A stretch of DNA of 64,000 nucleotides, taken from Terriglobia bacterium (GTDB lineage: Bacteria > Acidobacteriota > Terriglobia > Acidiferrales > UBA7541). The position numbers and the translations under genes were made by a program. The first letter of the stretch is position 1; every line of letters begins with the position of its first letter. The notes beneath the pieces are model-generated. The model saw nothing but the letters and a program-made list of their open reading frames with translations, was not told the DNA's origin and did not search any database. This document shows, one piece after another, positions 26,623-34,501 of this stretch. Where the stretch lies: positions 1-64,000 of the forward strand of contig JAIQEV010000014.1 in NCBI GenBank assembly GCA_020073585.1, in the 5' to 3' direction.

Positions 26623-27777
26623 ATGGCATCCGCCAGGCGATTTGACGTCGCGGTGATCGGCGCGGGAGTCTTCGGCGCGTGGACCGCGTGGCATCTGGCG
26701 CGGCGCGGACGGCGCGTGCTGCTGCTGGAGGCCTACGGTCCGGCGCACACGCGGGCCAGCTCCGGCGGCGAATCGCGCATCATCCGCATGGGCTATGGCC
26801 CGGACGAACTGTATACGCGCTGGTCGCAGCGCTCGCTCGAGCAGTGGAAGGAGTTTTTCGCCGCCACCCGGCAGCCCCTGTTCCACGAGACCGGCATGCT
26901 CTGGCTGGCCGGCGAGGACACCGCCTGCCTGCTGCAGACCGAAGAGACGCTGCGGCGCTGCGGGGTGCCCCTCGAGCACCTGGACCGCGCGGCGCTCGAG
27001 CGCCGCTATCCGCAGATCGCCTTCGACAACGTGGGCGCGGGATTTCTCGAGCCGCAAAGCGGGCTGCTGCTCGCGCGCCGCGCGGTCGCCGCGGTGGTCG
27101 CGGACGCGCTGCAGCGCGGCGCGGACTACCGCCTGGCGGCCGTGGAAACCCCGCGCGGCGCGGGGCGCCTGGACGCCATCGAGTCCTTCAGCGGCGAGCA
27201 TTTCTCGGCCGGCGCCTATCTCTTCGCCTGCGGCCCCTGGCTCGGCAAACTCTTTCCGGAAATTCTCGGCCCGCGCATCTTTCCCAGCCGCCAGGAGGTC
27301 TTTTTCTTCGGCGTTCCGGCGGGCGACGCGCGCTTTGCCGCGCCGGCCTTGCCCGCCTGGTTCTTCCAGGCCGACGAGGCCTACGGCATGCCGGACCTCG
27401 AGAACCGCGGCTTCAAGATCGCCCTGGACCATCACGGCGAGCGCGTGGACCCCGACACGCAGTCGCGCATGGTCACGCCCGAAGTGGCCGCCTGGGTGCG
27501 CAACTACGTGGCGCGCCGCTTCCCCGCCCTGGCCGGGGCCCCGATCATCGAGACGCGCGTCTGCCAGTACGAAAATACCTCCAACGGCGATTTCCTGATC
27601 GACCGCCATCCGGAGCTGGACAACGTGTGGTTCGTGGGCGGCGGCTCGGGACATGGCTTCAAGCACGGCCCGGCGCTCGGCGAATACGTCGCGGAACTCC
27701 TCGAGGGCCGCGCCCAGCCCGAGCCGCGCTTCTCCCTGGCCGCCAAGCACACCGTGCAGCACCGCTCCGTCCACTAA
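26623..27777 (+). CDS. FAD-dependent oxidoreductase, monomeric sarcosine oxidase / N-methylamino-acid oxidase type
   Basis: 384 residues, close to monomeric sarcosine oxidase and N-methyltryptophan oxidase (~370-390). The FAD dinucleotide-binding motif GAGVFGAWTAWHLARRG is at 13-29, followed by the family signature ASSGGESRIIRMGYG. Cys314 (VCQYENTSNGDFLIDRHP) aligns with the cysteine that binds FAD covalently in this family, and GGGSGHGFKHGPALGE is the C-terminal FAD/substrate loop. It should oxidise a secondary N-methyl amine, releasing H2O2. Exact substrate unknown. It stands alone; an insertion sequence follows. Confidence 0.85.
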   Translation: MASARRFDVAVIGAGVFGAWTAWHLARRGRRVLLLEAYGPAHTRASSGGESRIIRMGYGPDELYTRWSQRSLEQWKEFFAATRQPLFHETGMLWLAGEDTACLLQTEETLRRCGVPLEHLDRAALERRYPQIAFDNVGAGFLEPQSGLLLARRAVAAVVADALQRGADYRLAAVETPRGAGRLDAIESFSGEHFSAGAYLFACGPWLGKLFPEILGPRIFPSRQEVFFFGVPAGDARFAAPALPAWFFQADEAYGMPDLENRGFKIALDHHGERVDPDTQSRMVTPEVAAWVRNYVARRFPALAGAPIIETRVCQYENTSNGDFLIDRHPELDNVWFVGGGSGHGFKHGPALGEYVAELLEGRAQPEPRFSLAAKHTVQHRSVH

Positions 27778-27804
27778 CCCCCATCCCTCACCAGCGTCCG
27801 CGTA

Positions 27805-27864
27805 GGGGCACGGCACGCTTTGCTCCACACAGCTTGCCCCGGACAGCAGTCGGAGCCGTGCCCC
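27805..27864. repeat. REP-like long inverted repeat
   Basis: GGGGCACGGC (27805-27814) and GCCGTGCCCC (27855-27864) are perfect ten-base complements 40 bases apart, directly after the flavoenzyme gene. The form (GGGGCACGG/CCGTGCCCC) resembles dispersed extragenic palindromes. The insertion sequence entered 20 bases further on. Confidence 0.5.
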
Positions 27865-27876
27865 GGCATGCACGAG

Positions 27877-27884
27877 CACGATTG
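27877..27884. repeat. Target-site duplication (left copy) CACGATTG
   Basis: An eight-base direct repeat, identical to 29684-29691, abutting the left inverted repeat. Eight bases is the duplication length expected for the IS1595 family. Confidence 0.85.
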
Positions 27885-27907
27885 CGCGATTATATACTTA
27901 ATACAAG
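27885..27907 (+). repeat. Left terminal inverted repeat of the IS1595-type element
   Basis: Begins CGCGATTATATAC and ends CAAG; pairs with 29661-29683 at 18 of 23 positions. It contains TATACT (27893-27898), a -10-like sequence. Confidence 0.85.
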
Positions 27908-27919
27908 AACGGCTTCCTG

Positions 27920-28057
27920 CTATGCTCTGTTTGTGCTTGAGACCTTCTCCAACTCAACAATGTGCTTCTTGATGAGGATGTGGCCCTTTGGTTTGAACAG
28001 GTGCCGCATTGCCTCTTCGCTCGTCATGTCTTTCGGATGCTTCTTTTTCTTTGGCAT
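27920..28057 (-). CDS. Small basic protein divergent from the transposase
   Basis: 45 residues, starting MPKKKKHPKDMTSEEAMRHL and Lys/Glu-rich throughout. It starts only ten bases from the transposase start on the opposite strand and ends just inside the left inverted repeat. No Shine-Dalgarno is visible. I do not recognise the family. It could be a real IS-borne protein (regulator or accessory) or a chance frame; the charged, repeat-free composition and fit within the element favour a real gene slightly. Confidence 0.4.
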   Translation of the reverse strand: MPKKKKHPKDMTSEEAMRHLFKPKGHILIKKHIVELEKVSSTNRA

Positions 28058-28067
28058 AAGGTGATCT

Positions 28068-28985
28068 ATGGACGATATGAATCTAGTCGAACTTCTTGAA
28101 AAATTCGCAGACGATGAAAAATGCCGCGCATACCTTGAGGCTCTGCGTTGGCCCGATGGCGCAATGTGCACACGGTGCAAGTCTGAGAAGGTCTACCGCA
28201 TCCTAAAGCGCGATCAGTTCGTCTGCGATTCATGCAAGTACCAGTTTAGCGCCACCGCGGGAACGATCTTCCATGATTCTCACCTGCCGCTCTGGAAGTG
28301 GTTTCTCGCAACGTACTTCATGGCCGAATCCAAGAAGGGAATGTCTGCCAACCAACTCAAGCGCACACTGGCCGTGAGCTATAAGACGGCGTGGTATCTC
28401 TGCCATCGCATCCGCAAAGCCATGCAGGAAGCGAATCCCCGGCCTTTGAAGGGCACAATTGAACTCGACGAAACTTGGATCGGCGGAAAGTGTCATTGGA
28501 AAAACCGCACCTATCTCCGAAATAAGACAATGGCCCTTGATGCAATCGAACGTGGCGGACCTATCCGAATGAAGGCCGAGAAGCGCGGCAAGAATCCAAG
28601 CCAGAAAATGATCCATCAGTGGATTGCAAAAACTGCCGCGTCCAACGCTGAGAAACTTTACACGAATGAACATGCGGCTTACTTCAGAATCCACGACCAC
28701 AACATCAAGCATGAATCGATGAATCACAAGGAAGAAGAATACGTGCGCGGGGATGTTCACACGAACAGCATTGAAAATGCTGGGTCTTTGTTCAAGCGAT
28801 CCATCGTAGATTCCTACCATAAAGTCTCTGAGAAGCACTTAGACGCCTATCTCGATGAATTCAAGTGGCGTTTCAATAACCGCAAGAATCCGTATCTTTT
28901 CCGCGATACGCTCCTCAAACTAATTCAATCCCCGAATTTCAAATACAAAGAACTGACCGCGCAGCAGACCGAACCAGCGGCCTAG
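28068..28985 (+). CDS. IS1595-family (ISXO2-like) transposase
   Basis: 305 residues. An N-terminal zinc ribbon (CTRCKSEKVYR, then CDSCKYQFSATAGT) is followed by an ISXO2-like DDE domain. The first acid is in ELDETWIGGK; the third block HTNSIENAGSLFKR holds the N/E...K signature. At the second catalytic position, where relatives have TDE, this protein has TNE (Asn200, codon AAT at 28665-28667), which is one transition away from Asp. If that residue is indeed catalytic, the enzyme may be inactive. AAGGTG lies five bases before ATG 28068. Convergent with the passenger gene (4-base overlap). Confidence 0.9.
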   Translation: MDDMNLVELLEKFADDEKCRAYLEALRWPDGAMCTRCKSEKVYRILKRDQFVCDSCKYQFSATAGTIFHDSHLPLWKWFLATYFMAESKKGMSANQLKRTLAVSYKTAWYLCHRIRKAMQEANPRPLKGTIELDETWIGGKCHWKNRTYLRNKTMALDAIERGGPIRMKAEKRGKNPSQKMIHQWIAKTAASNAEKLYTNEHAAYFRIHDHNIKHESMNHKEEEYVRGDVHTNSIENAGSLFKRSIVDSYHKVSEKHLDAYLDEFKWRFNNRKNPYLFRDTLLKLIQSPNFKYKELTAQQTEPAA

Positions 28986-29638
28986 ACTTCTAATGCTGAA
29001 CACTTAATGCACGTCGTATACGACAGCCGCGCAAGTTCATGAATCGAACCAAAATAAATCGGCCTTTCCGTCCCATCTTCTCCCTGCTCTAGTCCGTAGC
29101 CGCAATCTCTCAAACCCCTTTGAGTTTCTTTTAGAAAATACAGCCACCGATAGACCTGATTCGATTCCGAACGTATGGCTTCGGAAAGAGCGGCGGCTAC
29201 ATTCGCGGAACGCAGGAGCATTGCTCCCGCGAGTTGACACAGAGATTCACACTCCTCGATTCGTCCGCCGCAGATGCGCCACGACTCTATGCCGTCACTC
29301 CCTCGATCCCAGTCAGCTCTTATGTCACTCGGAAGTTTTTCAAACCGTGACGCCAATGCTTGCCATTCGGGGGCCACACGCAATGCGGCGAGAGAAATGT
29401 TCTGTGCTTTGATTTCTGCTATTTTACTTAGCGCCTTCTCTTTTTCGTTTACCTGATCGTTCCACGCCTTGAAGAATGCAATGAAAAGACCTGCTATCGC
29501 CACAATCCAATAGACCCATGGCCTTACTGGATGTCCTGTGCCTTGCCAGATACCAAGTACACCAATAGCAAAGCCGCCTGTCACAAGCACGCCCCAATGC
29601 TTGACAACGGCTTGGAGAAATTGAGAGACGCGGCGCAT
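28982..29638 (-). CDS. IS passenger gene: membrane protein of unknown function
   Basis: 218 residues. Two transmembrane helices near the N-terminus (about 15-32, WGVLVTGGFAIGVLGIW; about 41-58, VYWIVAIAGLFIAFFKAW) are followed by a helical, probably coiled-coil segment (NEKEKALSKIAEIKAQ) and a soluble C-terminal domain with no recognised motif. It is wholly inside the insertion sequence, starting 45 bases from the right end and ending in the transposase stop. A perfect TATAAT (29652-29647 on the minus strand) ends 8 bases before the ATG and there is no Shine-Dalgarno, which points to a leaderless mRNA. Function unknown. Confidence 0.7.
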   Translation of the reverse strand: MRRVSQFLQAVVKHWGVLVTGGFAIGVLGIWQGTGHPVRPWVYWIVAIAGLFIAFFKAWNDQVNEKEKALSKIAEIKAQNISLAALRVAPEWQALASRFEKLPSDIRADWDRGSDGIESWRICGGRIEECESLCQLAGAMLLRSANVAAALSEAIRSESNQVYRWLYFLKETQRGLRDCGYGLEQGEDGTERPIYFGSIHELARLSYTTCIKCSALEV

Positions 29639-29646
29639 AGCTCGAA

Positions 29647-29652
29647 ATTATA
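29647..29652 (-). promoter_or_regulatory. -10 box (TATAAT) for the IS passenger gene
   Basis: A consensus TATAAT on the minus strand eight bases before the passenger ATG. The -35 region would fall in the right inverted repeat (around 29670-29680) and is not a clear match. Confidence 0.45.
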
Positions 29653-29660
29653 CACCTCTA

Positions 29661-29683
29661 CTTGCGTCAGGTACATAATCGCG
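29661..29683 (-). repeat. Right terminal inverted repeat of the IS1595-type element
   Basis: Read on the minus strand it begins CGCGATTATGTAC and ends CAAG, mirroring the left end. Confidence 0.85.
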
Positions 29684-29691
29684 CACGATTG
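29684..29691. repeat. Target-site duplication (right copy) CACGATTG
   Basis: Identical to 27877-27884. Removing the element plus one copy would restore an uninterrupted intergenic sequence. Confidence 0.85.
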
Positions 29692-30245
29692 CCCCTCGGC
29701 CGGGAAGTTCTGTATTGTCTTGCGCGTACAGCGAGGCGCCCACCCTCGGTTCTTGAGGCTAGGGGTTTTGCCTCCCTGCGTCGCAAACCATTCGAAACTA
29801 GTACCACTCAGTAATAAGTATGGACACGCCATCCACGCCATGCTACCCTGTCGCCGTGACCCTCGCACCTCACCGCTCACCTCCTCTCCTTACCTCGTTA
29901 CCTCATTACTTCTCTACCTCTTCTCCCCGCTTCATCTCCTGCATTCTCAATAACTTGCGCACTCTTTTCTCCCACGGCCACCGCCTAACTCCTTTGCAAT
30001 CAAGCACAACCGCACTCTTTCCGTCGCCACGGCACCGGTACACCCCCTCCCCCCTCCTCCCGGCTCACAATGAGACAAGAAAATGCGCCAGCCCTCCCCA
30101 CCGCCATGCTTTCCTCTGTCACCACTCTTCAAATCATGAAACTTCCTTCCAATTTATCCGTCTTTACCAGAAGGGTGTTATTTTTGTGTCCCAGGATCCC
30201 GCCCGCATCACCGGCCATGCCCGATCGTCCGTTCGTGGAGGAAAC
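29692..30245 (+). other. Gene-free, strongly pyrimidine-rich stretch before the M16 peptidase gene
   Basis: About 550 bases with no credible gene. From about 29850 to 30110 the plus strand is dominated by C and T (CTCACCTCCTCTCCTTACCT, CCCCCTCCCCCCTCCTCCC), with near-repeats of TTACCTC/CTACCTC around 29890-29920. The last 60 bases presumably hold the peptidase promoter; the region ends in a good Shine-Dalgarno (GGAGG, 30237-30241). Confidence 0.5.
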
Positions 30246-31691
30246 ATGCCATCGCCAGAGAGAAAATCCCGCTTCGCCTTGAAAATCCTCGCCGCGCTCG
30301 TGGCCCTCTGTCTGGGCGCCGCCGCGCCGGCCGCGGCCGCCCCGCCCGCCGGCGAAAAGGAGTTCCGCGTTCCGGTCGAGTACTTCAAGCTGCCCAACGG
30401 CCTGCGCGTCGTGCTCTCCCCGGACCACACCGCTCCCACCGTCTGCGTCGCCGTCTATTACCGCATCGGGTTCCGCATCGAGCCGAAAGACCGCACCGGC
30501 TTCGCGCACCTCTTCGAGCACATGATGTTCCAGGGCTCGCAGAACCTGGGCAAGATGGAGTTCATCAAGCTCGTCCAGCAGAACGGCGGCATCCTGAACG
30601 GCTCCACGCGCTTCGACTTCACCAACTATTTCGAGGTGCTGCCGGCGAACAAGCTGGAGACCGCGCTGTGGGCCGAGGCCGACCGCATGGGCGGCCTCGC
30701 CGTCACCGAAGACAACCTCAAGAATCAGCAAGGAGTGGTCGGCAACGAAGTGAAGGTCAACGTGCTGAACCGGCCCTACGGCGGCTTCCCCTGGCTGGAC
30801 ATGCCGCAGTACGCCAATTCCAACTGGTACAACGCGCACAATTTTTACGGCGACCTGAAGGACATCGATGCCGCCACGCTGGTGGACGTGCGCTCCTTCT
30901 TCAAGACCTACTACGCGCCGAACAACGCGGCGCTGGCCATCGTCGGGGACTTCGATCCGGCGGAGGCCAAACGCTTCGTCGAGAAATATTTCGGCGCGCT
31001 CCAGCCTTCGCAGCTCCCCGCGCAGCCCGACCTGACCGAGCCCAAACAGACCAAGGAAAAGCGCGCGACGAAGCCCGACCGCATGGCCAACCGTCCGGCT
31101 CTGGCTTTCGCTTATCACCTGCCGGAGCGCAACACCCCGGAATACTACGCCATGGGCGTGATTGACCAGCTCCTGCTGCAGGGCGACGACAGCCTGCTGC
31201 ACCAGGAGCTGGTGCAGAAGCGCGGGCTGACCGGCGACGTCAGCGGCGGAATCAACATGCTGGGCAACCTCTACGACTACAACGGGCCGATGCTGTGGAT
31301 TGCCAGCCTCTTCTACGACCCCGCGACGAACCCCGACACCATCCTGGCCGCCGCCGACAGCGCCATCGACACGCTGCGCAGCAAGCCCGTGGACCAGAAG
31401 ACTCTGGACCGCGCGCGCGTCAAGCTGCGCTCCGACCTCTACGACAACATGGGCTACCTCGGCGGATTCGGCCTGGCCAACCTGCTGGCGAGCTTCGCGC
31501 TCTTCGACGACAACCCCGCGCGGGTGAACTCCCTCGCCGCGGAATTCCAGAAAGTCACTCCGGCGCTGATTCAGAAAACGGCGCAGGAATATCTGACCCC
31601 CGCGAACCGCACCGTACTGATCGTCGAACCGCAGGCCAAACCGGCGGAGACTCCCGCCAAAACCCCGGCCGCGCCGGCGAAGAACCAGTAG
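30246..31691 (+). CDS. M16-family zinc metallopeptidase (active subunit)
   Basis: 481 residues with a signal peptide (LKILAALVALCLGAAAPAAAA). The inverted zinc motif HLFEH is complete (His88, Glu91, His92), and the third ligand Glu168 (GNEVKVNV) is 76 residues further on, as expected for the family (HXXEH-X76-E). So this is the catalytic half of a pitrilysin-type peptidase, probably periplasmic. ATG 30246 was chosen because of the signal peptide and GGAGG upstream. The inactive partner follows after 17 bases, and the two very likely form a heterodimer. Confidence 0.9.
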   Translation: MPSPERKSRFALKILAALVALCLGAAAPAAAAPPAGEKEFRVPVEYFKLPNGLRVVLSPDHTAPTVCVAVYYRIGFRIEPKDRTGFAHLFEHMMFQGSQNLGKMEFIKLVQQNGGILNGSTRFDFTNYFEVLPANKLETALWAEADRMGGLAVTEDNLKNQQGVVGNEVKVNVLNRPYGGFPWLDMPQYANSNWYNAHNFYGDLKDIDAATLVDVRSFFKTYYAPNNAALAIVGDFDPAEAKRFVEKYFGALQPSQLPAQPDLTEPKQTKEKRATKPDRMANRPALAFAYHLPERNTPEYYAMGVIDQLLLQGDDSLLHQELVQKRGLTGDVSGGINMLGNLYDYNGPMLWIASLFYDPATNPDTILAAADSAIDTLRSKPVDQKTLDRARVKLRSDLYDNMGYLGGFGLANLLASFALFDDNPARVNSLAAEFQKVTPALIQKTAQEYLTPANRTVLIVEPQAKPAETPAKTPAAPAKNQ

Positions 31692-31708
31692 GAAGAGGAG
31701 AACCGATC

Positions 31709-33124
31709 ATGAAGCGCACAAGCACACCAAACGGATTGCTGGTTCTGGCCGCATTCTTTTTCGCCGTTCCCGTCTTTGCGCAGGCGCCCGCCGCGCCGAA
31801 GCAGACCCCGCCGGCGGGCGGTCCTCCGAAAGCCTTCACCGTGCCGGCGCACGAAAACTACGCCCTGCCCAACGGCATGCAGGTCACGCTGGTGCCCTAC
31901 GGGAATCTGCCGAAGGTCACGGTCAGCCTGGTTCTGCGCGCCGGCCAGGCCAACCAGCCTGCGGAGAAGCTCGGCGTCGCCAGCCTGACCGGCGAGCTGC
32001 TCAAGGAAGGCACCGCCACGCGCAGCGCCAAGCAGGTGGCCGAGGAAGCGGCGCAGATGGGCGGCGCGCTGGAGATCGGCATGGGCGAGGACGAAAGCTC
32101 GATCGCCACCGACGTGCTCTCGGAATACGGCCCGGAGGCCGCGCGGCTGATGGCGGACGTGGCCCGTCACGCCCTGCTGCCCGAGTCGGAACTGCCGCGG
32201 CTGAAGAACGACGCCCTGCGGCACCTGGCGATTGCGCGCACCCAGCCGCAGCAGATCGCCTACGAACGCTTCCGCAAGGTTCTCTACCCCGATCACCCCT
32301 ACGGGCGGGTGCTGCCGGAGGCGGCGACCCTCGAGAAACTGGCCATCGCCGACGCGCAGCAGTTCTACGCCGGGAATTTCGGCGCGGCCCGCGCCCACCT
32401 CTACGTGGCGGGGCGCTTCGACGCCGCGGCCATGAAGAAAGCCATCGCCGAGAGCTTCGGCGACTGGGCGCGCGGGCCGGCGTCGTCCGTGGCCGTACCC
32501 AAGCCGGCGCCGCAGCGCGTGCTGGACGTCACCGACCGCCCCGGCGCGGCGCAGTCCACGCTCTTCGTGGGCCTGCCGGTGCCCCCGGCGGCCAGCCCCG
32601 ACAATATCCCCCTGGTGGTAACCAACGCGCTGCTGGGCGGCTCGTTCGGCTCGCGCATCACCTCCAACATCCGCGAGCAGAAGGGTTACACCTACTCGCC
32701 GCGCAGCGAACTTTCGCGCCGCTACCGCGACGCCTACTGGGTGGAAACCGCCGACGTCACCACGGGGGTCACCGGCCCGGCGCTCAAGGAGATCTTCGGC
32801 GAGATCGAGCGCCTGCGGAAGGAAGCGCCGCCCGCCGATGAATTGACCGGGATCCAACGCTATCTCTCCGGAATCTTCGTCATCCAGAACTCCTCGCGCG
32901 GGGCGCTGATCAGCCAGTTGCGCTACGTGAACCTGCAGGGGCTGGGCGAGGAGTACCTGAAAACCTACGTGCAGAAGGTCAACGCCGTGACCCCGGCGGA
33001 AGTGCAGCGCATCACCGCGCAATACATCCAGCCGGAACAGATGACCATCGTGGTCGTGGGGGACAAGGCCAAGATCAGCGAGCAGCTCGTGCCGTTCGCC
33101 CCGGCCGCACCCCCGGCCAGGTAG
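31709..33124 (+). CDS. M16-family peptidase-like protein (non-catalytic subunit)
   Basis: 471 residues, signal peptide about 1-25 (GLLVLAAFFFAVPVFAQ). It has the M16 fold, but the zinc-motif position reads LTGELLKEG instead of HxxEH, so it cannot bind zinc. The substrate-binding motif of the partner type is present (EQKGYTYSPRSELSRR). In M16B heterodimers such a subunit supplies the Arg/Tyr substrate contacts. It follows the active subunit by 17 bases with GAGGAG upstream. Convergent with the diguanylate cyclase gene. Confidence 0.88.
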   Translation: MKRTSTPNGLLVLAAFFFAVPVFAQAPAAPKQTPPAGGPPKAFTVPAHENYALPNGMQVTLVPYGNLPKVTVSLVLRAGQANQPAEKLGVASLTGELLKEGTATRSAKQVAEEAAQMGGALEIGMGEDESSIATDVLSEYGPEAARLMADVARHALLPESELPRLKNDALRHLAIARTQPQQIAYERFRKVLYPDHPYGRVLPEAATLEKLAIADAQQFYAGNFGAARAHLYVAGRFDAAAMKKAIAESFGDWARGPASSVAVPKPAPQRVLDVTDRPGAAQSTLFVGLPVPPAASPDNIPLVVTNALLGGSFGSRITSNIREQKGYTYSPRSELSRRYRDAYWVETADVTTGVTGPALKEIFGEIERLRKEAPPADELTGIQRYLSGIFVIQNSSRGALISQLRYVNLQGLGEEYLKTYVQKVNAVTPAEVQRITAQYIQPEQMTIVVVGDKAKISEQLVPFAPAAPPAR

Positions 33125-33145
33125 AGGCAGCGCGCTCCGTGGAAT

Positions 33146-34501
33146 TTACGTGATGCGCGGAGTGCGCCGTCGGTTCGTCTGGATGGGGGAAGCGCCGCGC
33201 TTCTTGCGCTGCGCCTTCTCCGAATAGAGTTTTTCGTCGGCCTGCGACAGCAGCTTTTGAATGCGCTCGCCGTCTCCCCGATAGACGCTGACCCCGATGC
33301 TCGCGGAGATGGAGGGCTGCTCCGTATCGTTGGCCATTACCGCGCGGATGCGCTCGACCACCCGCCGCGCTTCTTCCTCCTCGGTTTCCGGAAGCACGAG
33401 AGCGAATTCATCGCCGCCGTAGCGCGCGGCCATGTCTATGGCGCGGCAGTGCACGCGCAGGATGTCCGAGACGCGCAGGATGGCGCGCGTGCCGGTGAGA
33501 TGCCCGTAGGTGTCGTTGATCTGCTTGAGACCGTCGAGGTCCAGCAGGAGAACGGAGAAGGGACGGCCGTTGCGGTTAGTGCGTTCGGTCTCGGCTTCGA
33601 GCACGTCGAGCAGGCGGCGGTAGTTGGCGAGGCCGGTGAGGGGATCGCTGGTGGCGAGATGACGCACCTGCTGGAAGAGGCGCGCGTTGTCGAGCAGTGC
33701 GCCGCCCAGGGCCACGGCGTAGCTGGTCACCTGCAGACCCTGGGCCAGCAGAAACGGCCCGTCCAGCAGGCGCACGGACTGCGAGGCCGCAAGCTGCGCG
33801 GCAAGGCACAACCAGACCGCGGCGTAGACGGTGCGGTCAAAGGCGGAATCGGCGTAGAACAGGCGGCCGCGGTAGCCGAACAGGGCCAGAAAAAAAAGCG
33901 CCGCGGGAAGCAACTGCAACGGGTTGGGGACGAGCGCGCCGGGCTGCGCCGAGATTTCCGCGGGAAGATGCCGCAGCGCGGCGGTGATCAAATACGTGAG
34001 GCCCACCACGCTCAGGAGCGCGGCGGCGGTTTCTCCCTTGGGATGCCGCGACCTCGGAAGGAACCAGTCCACCAGATAGGCGGCGACGAAAAGCAGGCAA
34101 AGCAGCAAGCGGTTGACCCACCACGCCACCGGCGCCGACAGGATGTGCGCGGCGGACTCGCGCGAAAACTGAAAGAAAAGAATGCTGGAGGCCATGAGGA
34201 TGGCGCCGGAAAGCAGGAAGCCCGCGCCGAGGATCAGCGAGACGCGGTCCTGCACGCCGTAAAAACGCACGATGGCCACAGCGGCGAAGACCACCGCCAG
34301 CAAGCCGGCGATGACCTGCACGTAGCCGTGCAGCACGGGATCGAGCGGCAACGGCGTGTAGCGCAGCCACACGGCCAGTCCGAGAATTGCCAGGAATCCG
34401 CCGGCGTGGAGCAGAAAAGCCGAGCCAGCGGAACGGCCCGCGGGCGGACGTTCTTCCCCCGCGCTACATGCGCCCGTGTTGGGTGGGCGTGCAGGTTTCA
34501 T
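33146..34501 (-). CDS. Membrane-bound diguanylate cyclase (GGDEF)
   Basis: 451 residues. The N-terminal half (about 20-270) has seven or eight hydrophobic helices (LLHAGGFLAILGLAVWLRY, VIAGLLAVVFAAVAIVRFYG, LLLCLLFVAAYLVDWFL), a membrane sensor of unknown ligand. The C-terminal GGDEF domain (about 290-440) starts DPLTGLANYRRLLDVLEAE and has an intact active site RYGGDEFALVLPE, so it should make cyclic di-GMP. The inhibitory I-site RAID lies five residues before GGDEF, so product feedback is likely. ATG 34501 was chosen because hydrophobic helices begin soon after; longer frames run into unlikely sequence. Confidence 0.88.
   Translation of the reverse strand: MKPARPPNTGACSAGEERPPAGRSAGSAFLLHAGGFLAILGLAVWLRYTPLPLDPVLHGYVQVIAGLLAVVFAAVAIVRFYGVQDRVSLILGAGFLLSGAILMASSILFFQFSRESAAHILSAPVAWWVNRLLLCLLFVAAYLVDWFLPRSRHPKGETAAALLSVVGLTYLITAALRHLPAEISAQPGALVPNPLQLLPAALFFLALFGYRGRLFYADSAFDRTVYAAVWLCLAAQLAASQSVRLLDGPFLLAQGLQVTSYAVALGGALLDNARLFQQVRHLATSDPLTGLANYRRLLDVLEAETERTNRNGRPFSVLLLDLDGLKQINDTYGHLTGTRAILRVSDILRVHCRAIDMAARYGGDEFALVLPETEEEEARRVVERIRAVMANDTEQPSISASIGVSVYRGDGERIQKLLSQADEKLYSEKAQRKKRGASPIQTNRRRTPRIT

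Larger units (their letters stand above)
27885..29683 (+). mobile_element. IS1595-family insertion sequence carrying a passenger gene
   Basis: A 1799-base element. The ends are 23-base imperfect inverted repeats (27885-27907 and 29661-29683; 18 of 23 positions match, both starting CGCGATTAT), flanked by the eight-base duplication CACGATTG. Inside are a plus-strand ISXO2-like transposase, a small divergent minus-strand frame, and a convergent minus-strand membrane-protein gene that is not needed for transposition. The element is clearly less GC-rich than its surroundings, which suggests recent arrival from elsewhere. It lies between a flavoenzyme and an M16 peptidase gene and breaks neither. 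Confidence 0.88.

Noticed and set aside
29820..30245. N-terminal extension of the M16 peptidase frame
   Set aside because: The extension is Ser/Thr/Leu/His-rich translation of the pyrimidine tract; signal peptide and Shine-Dalgarno place the start at 30246.
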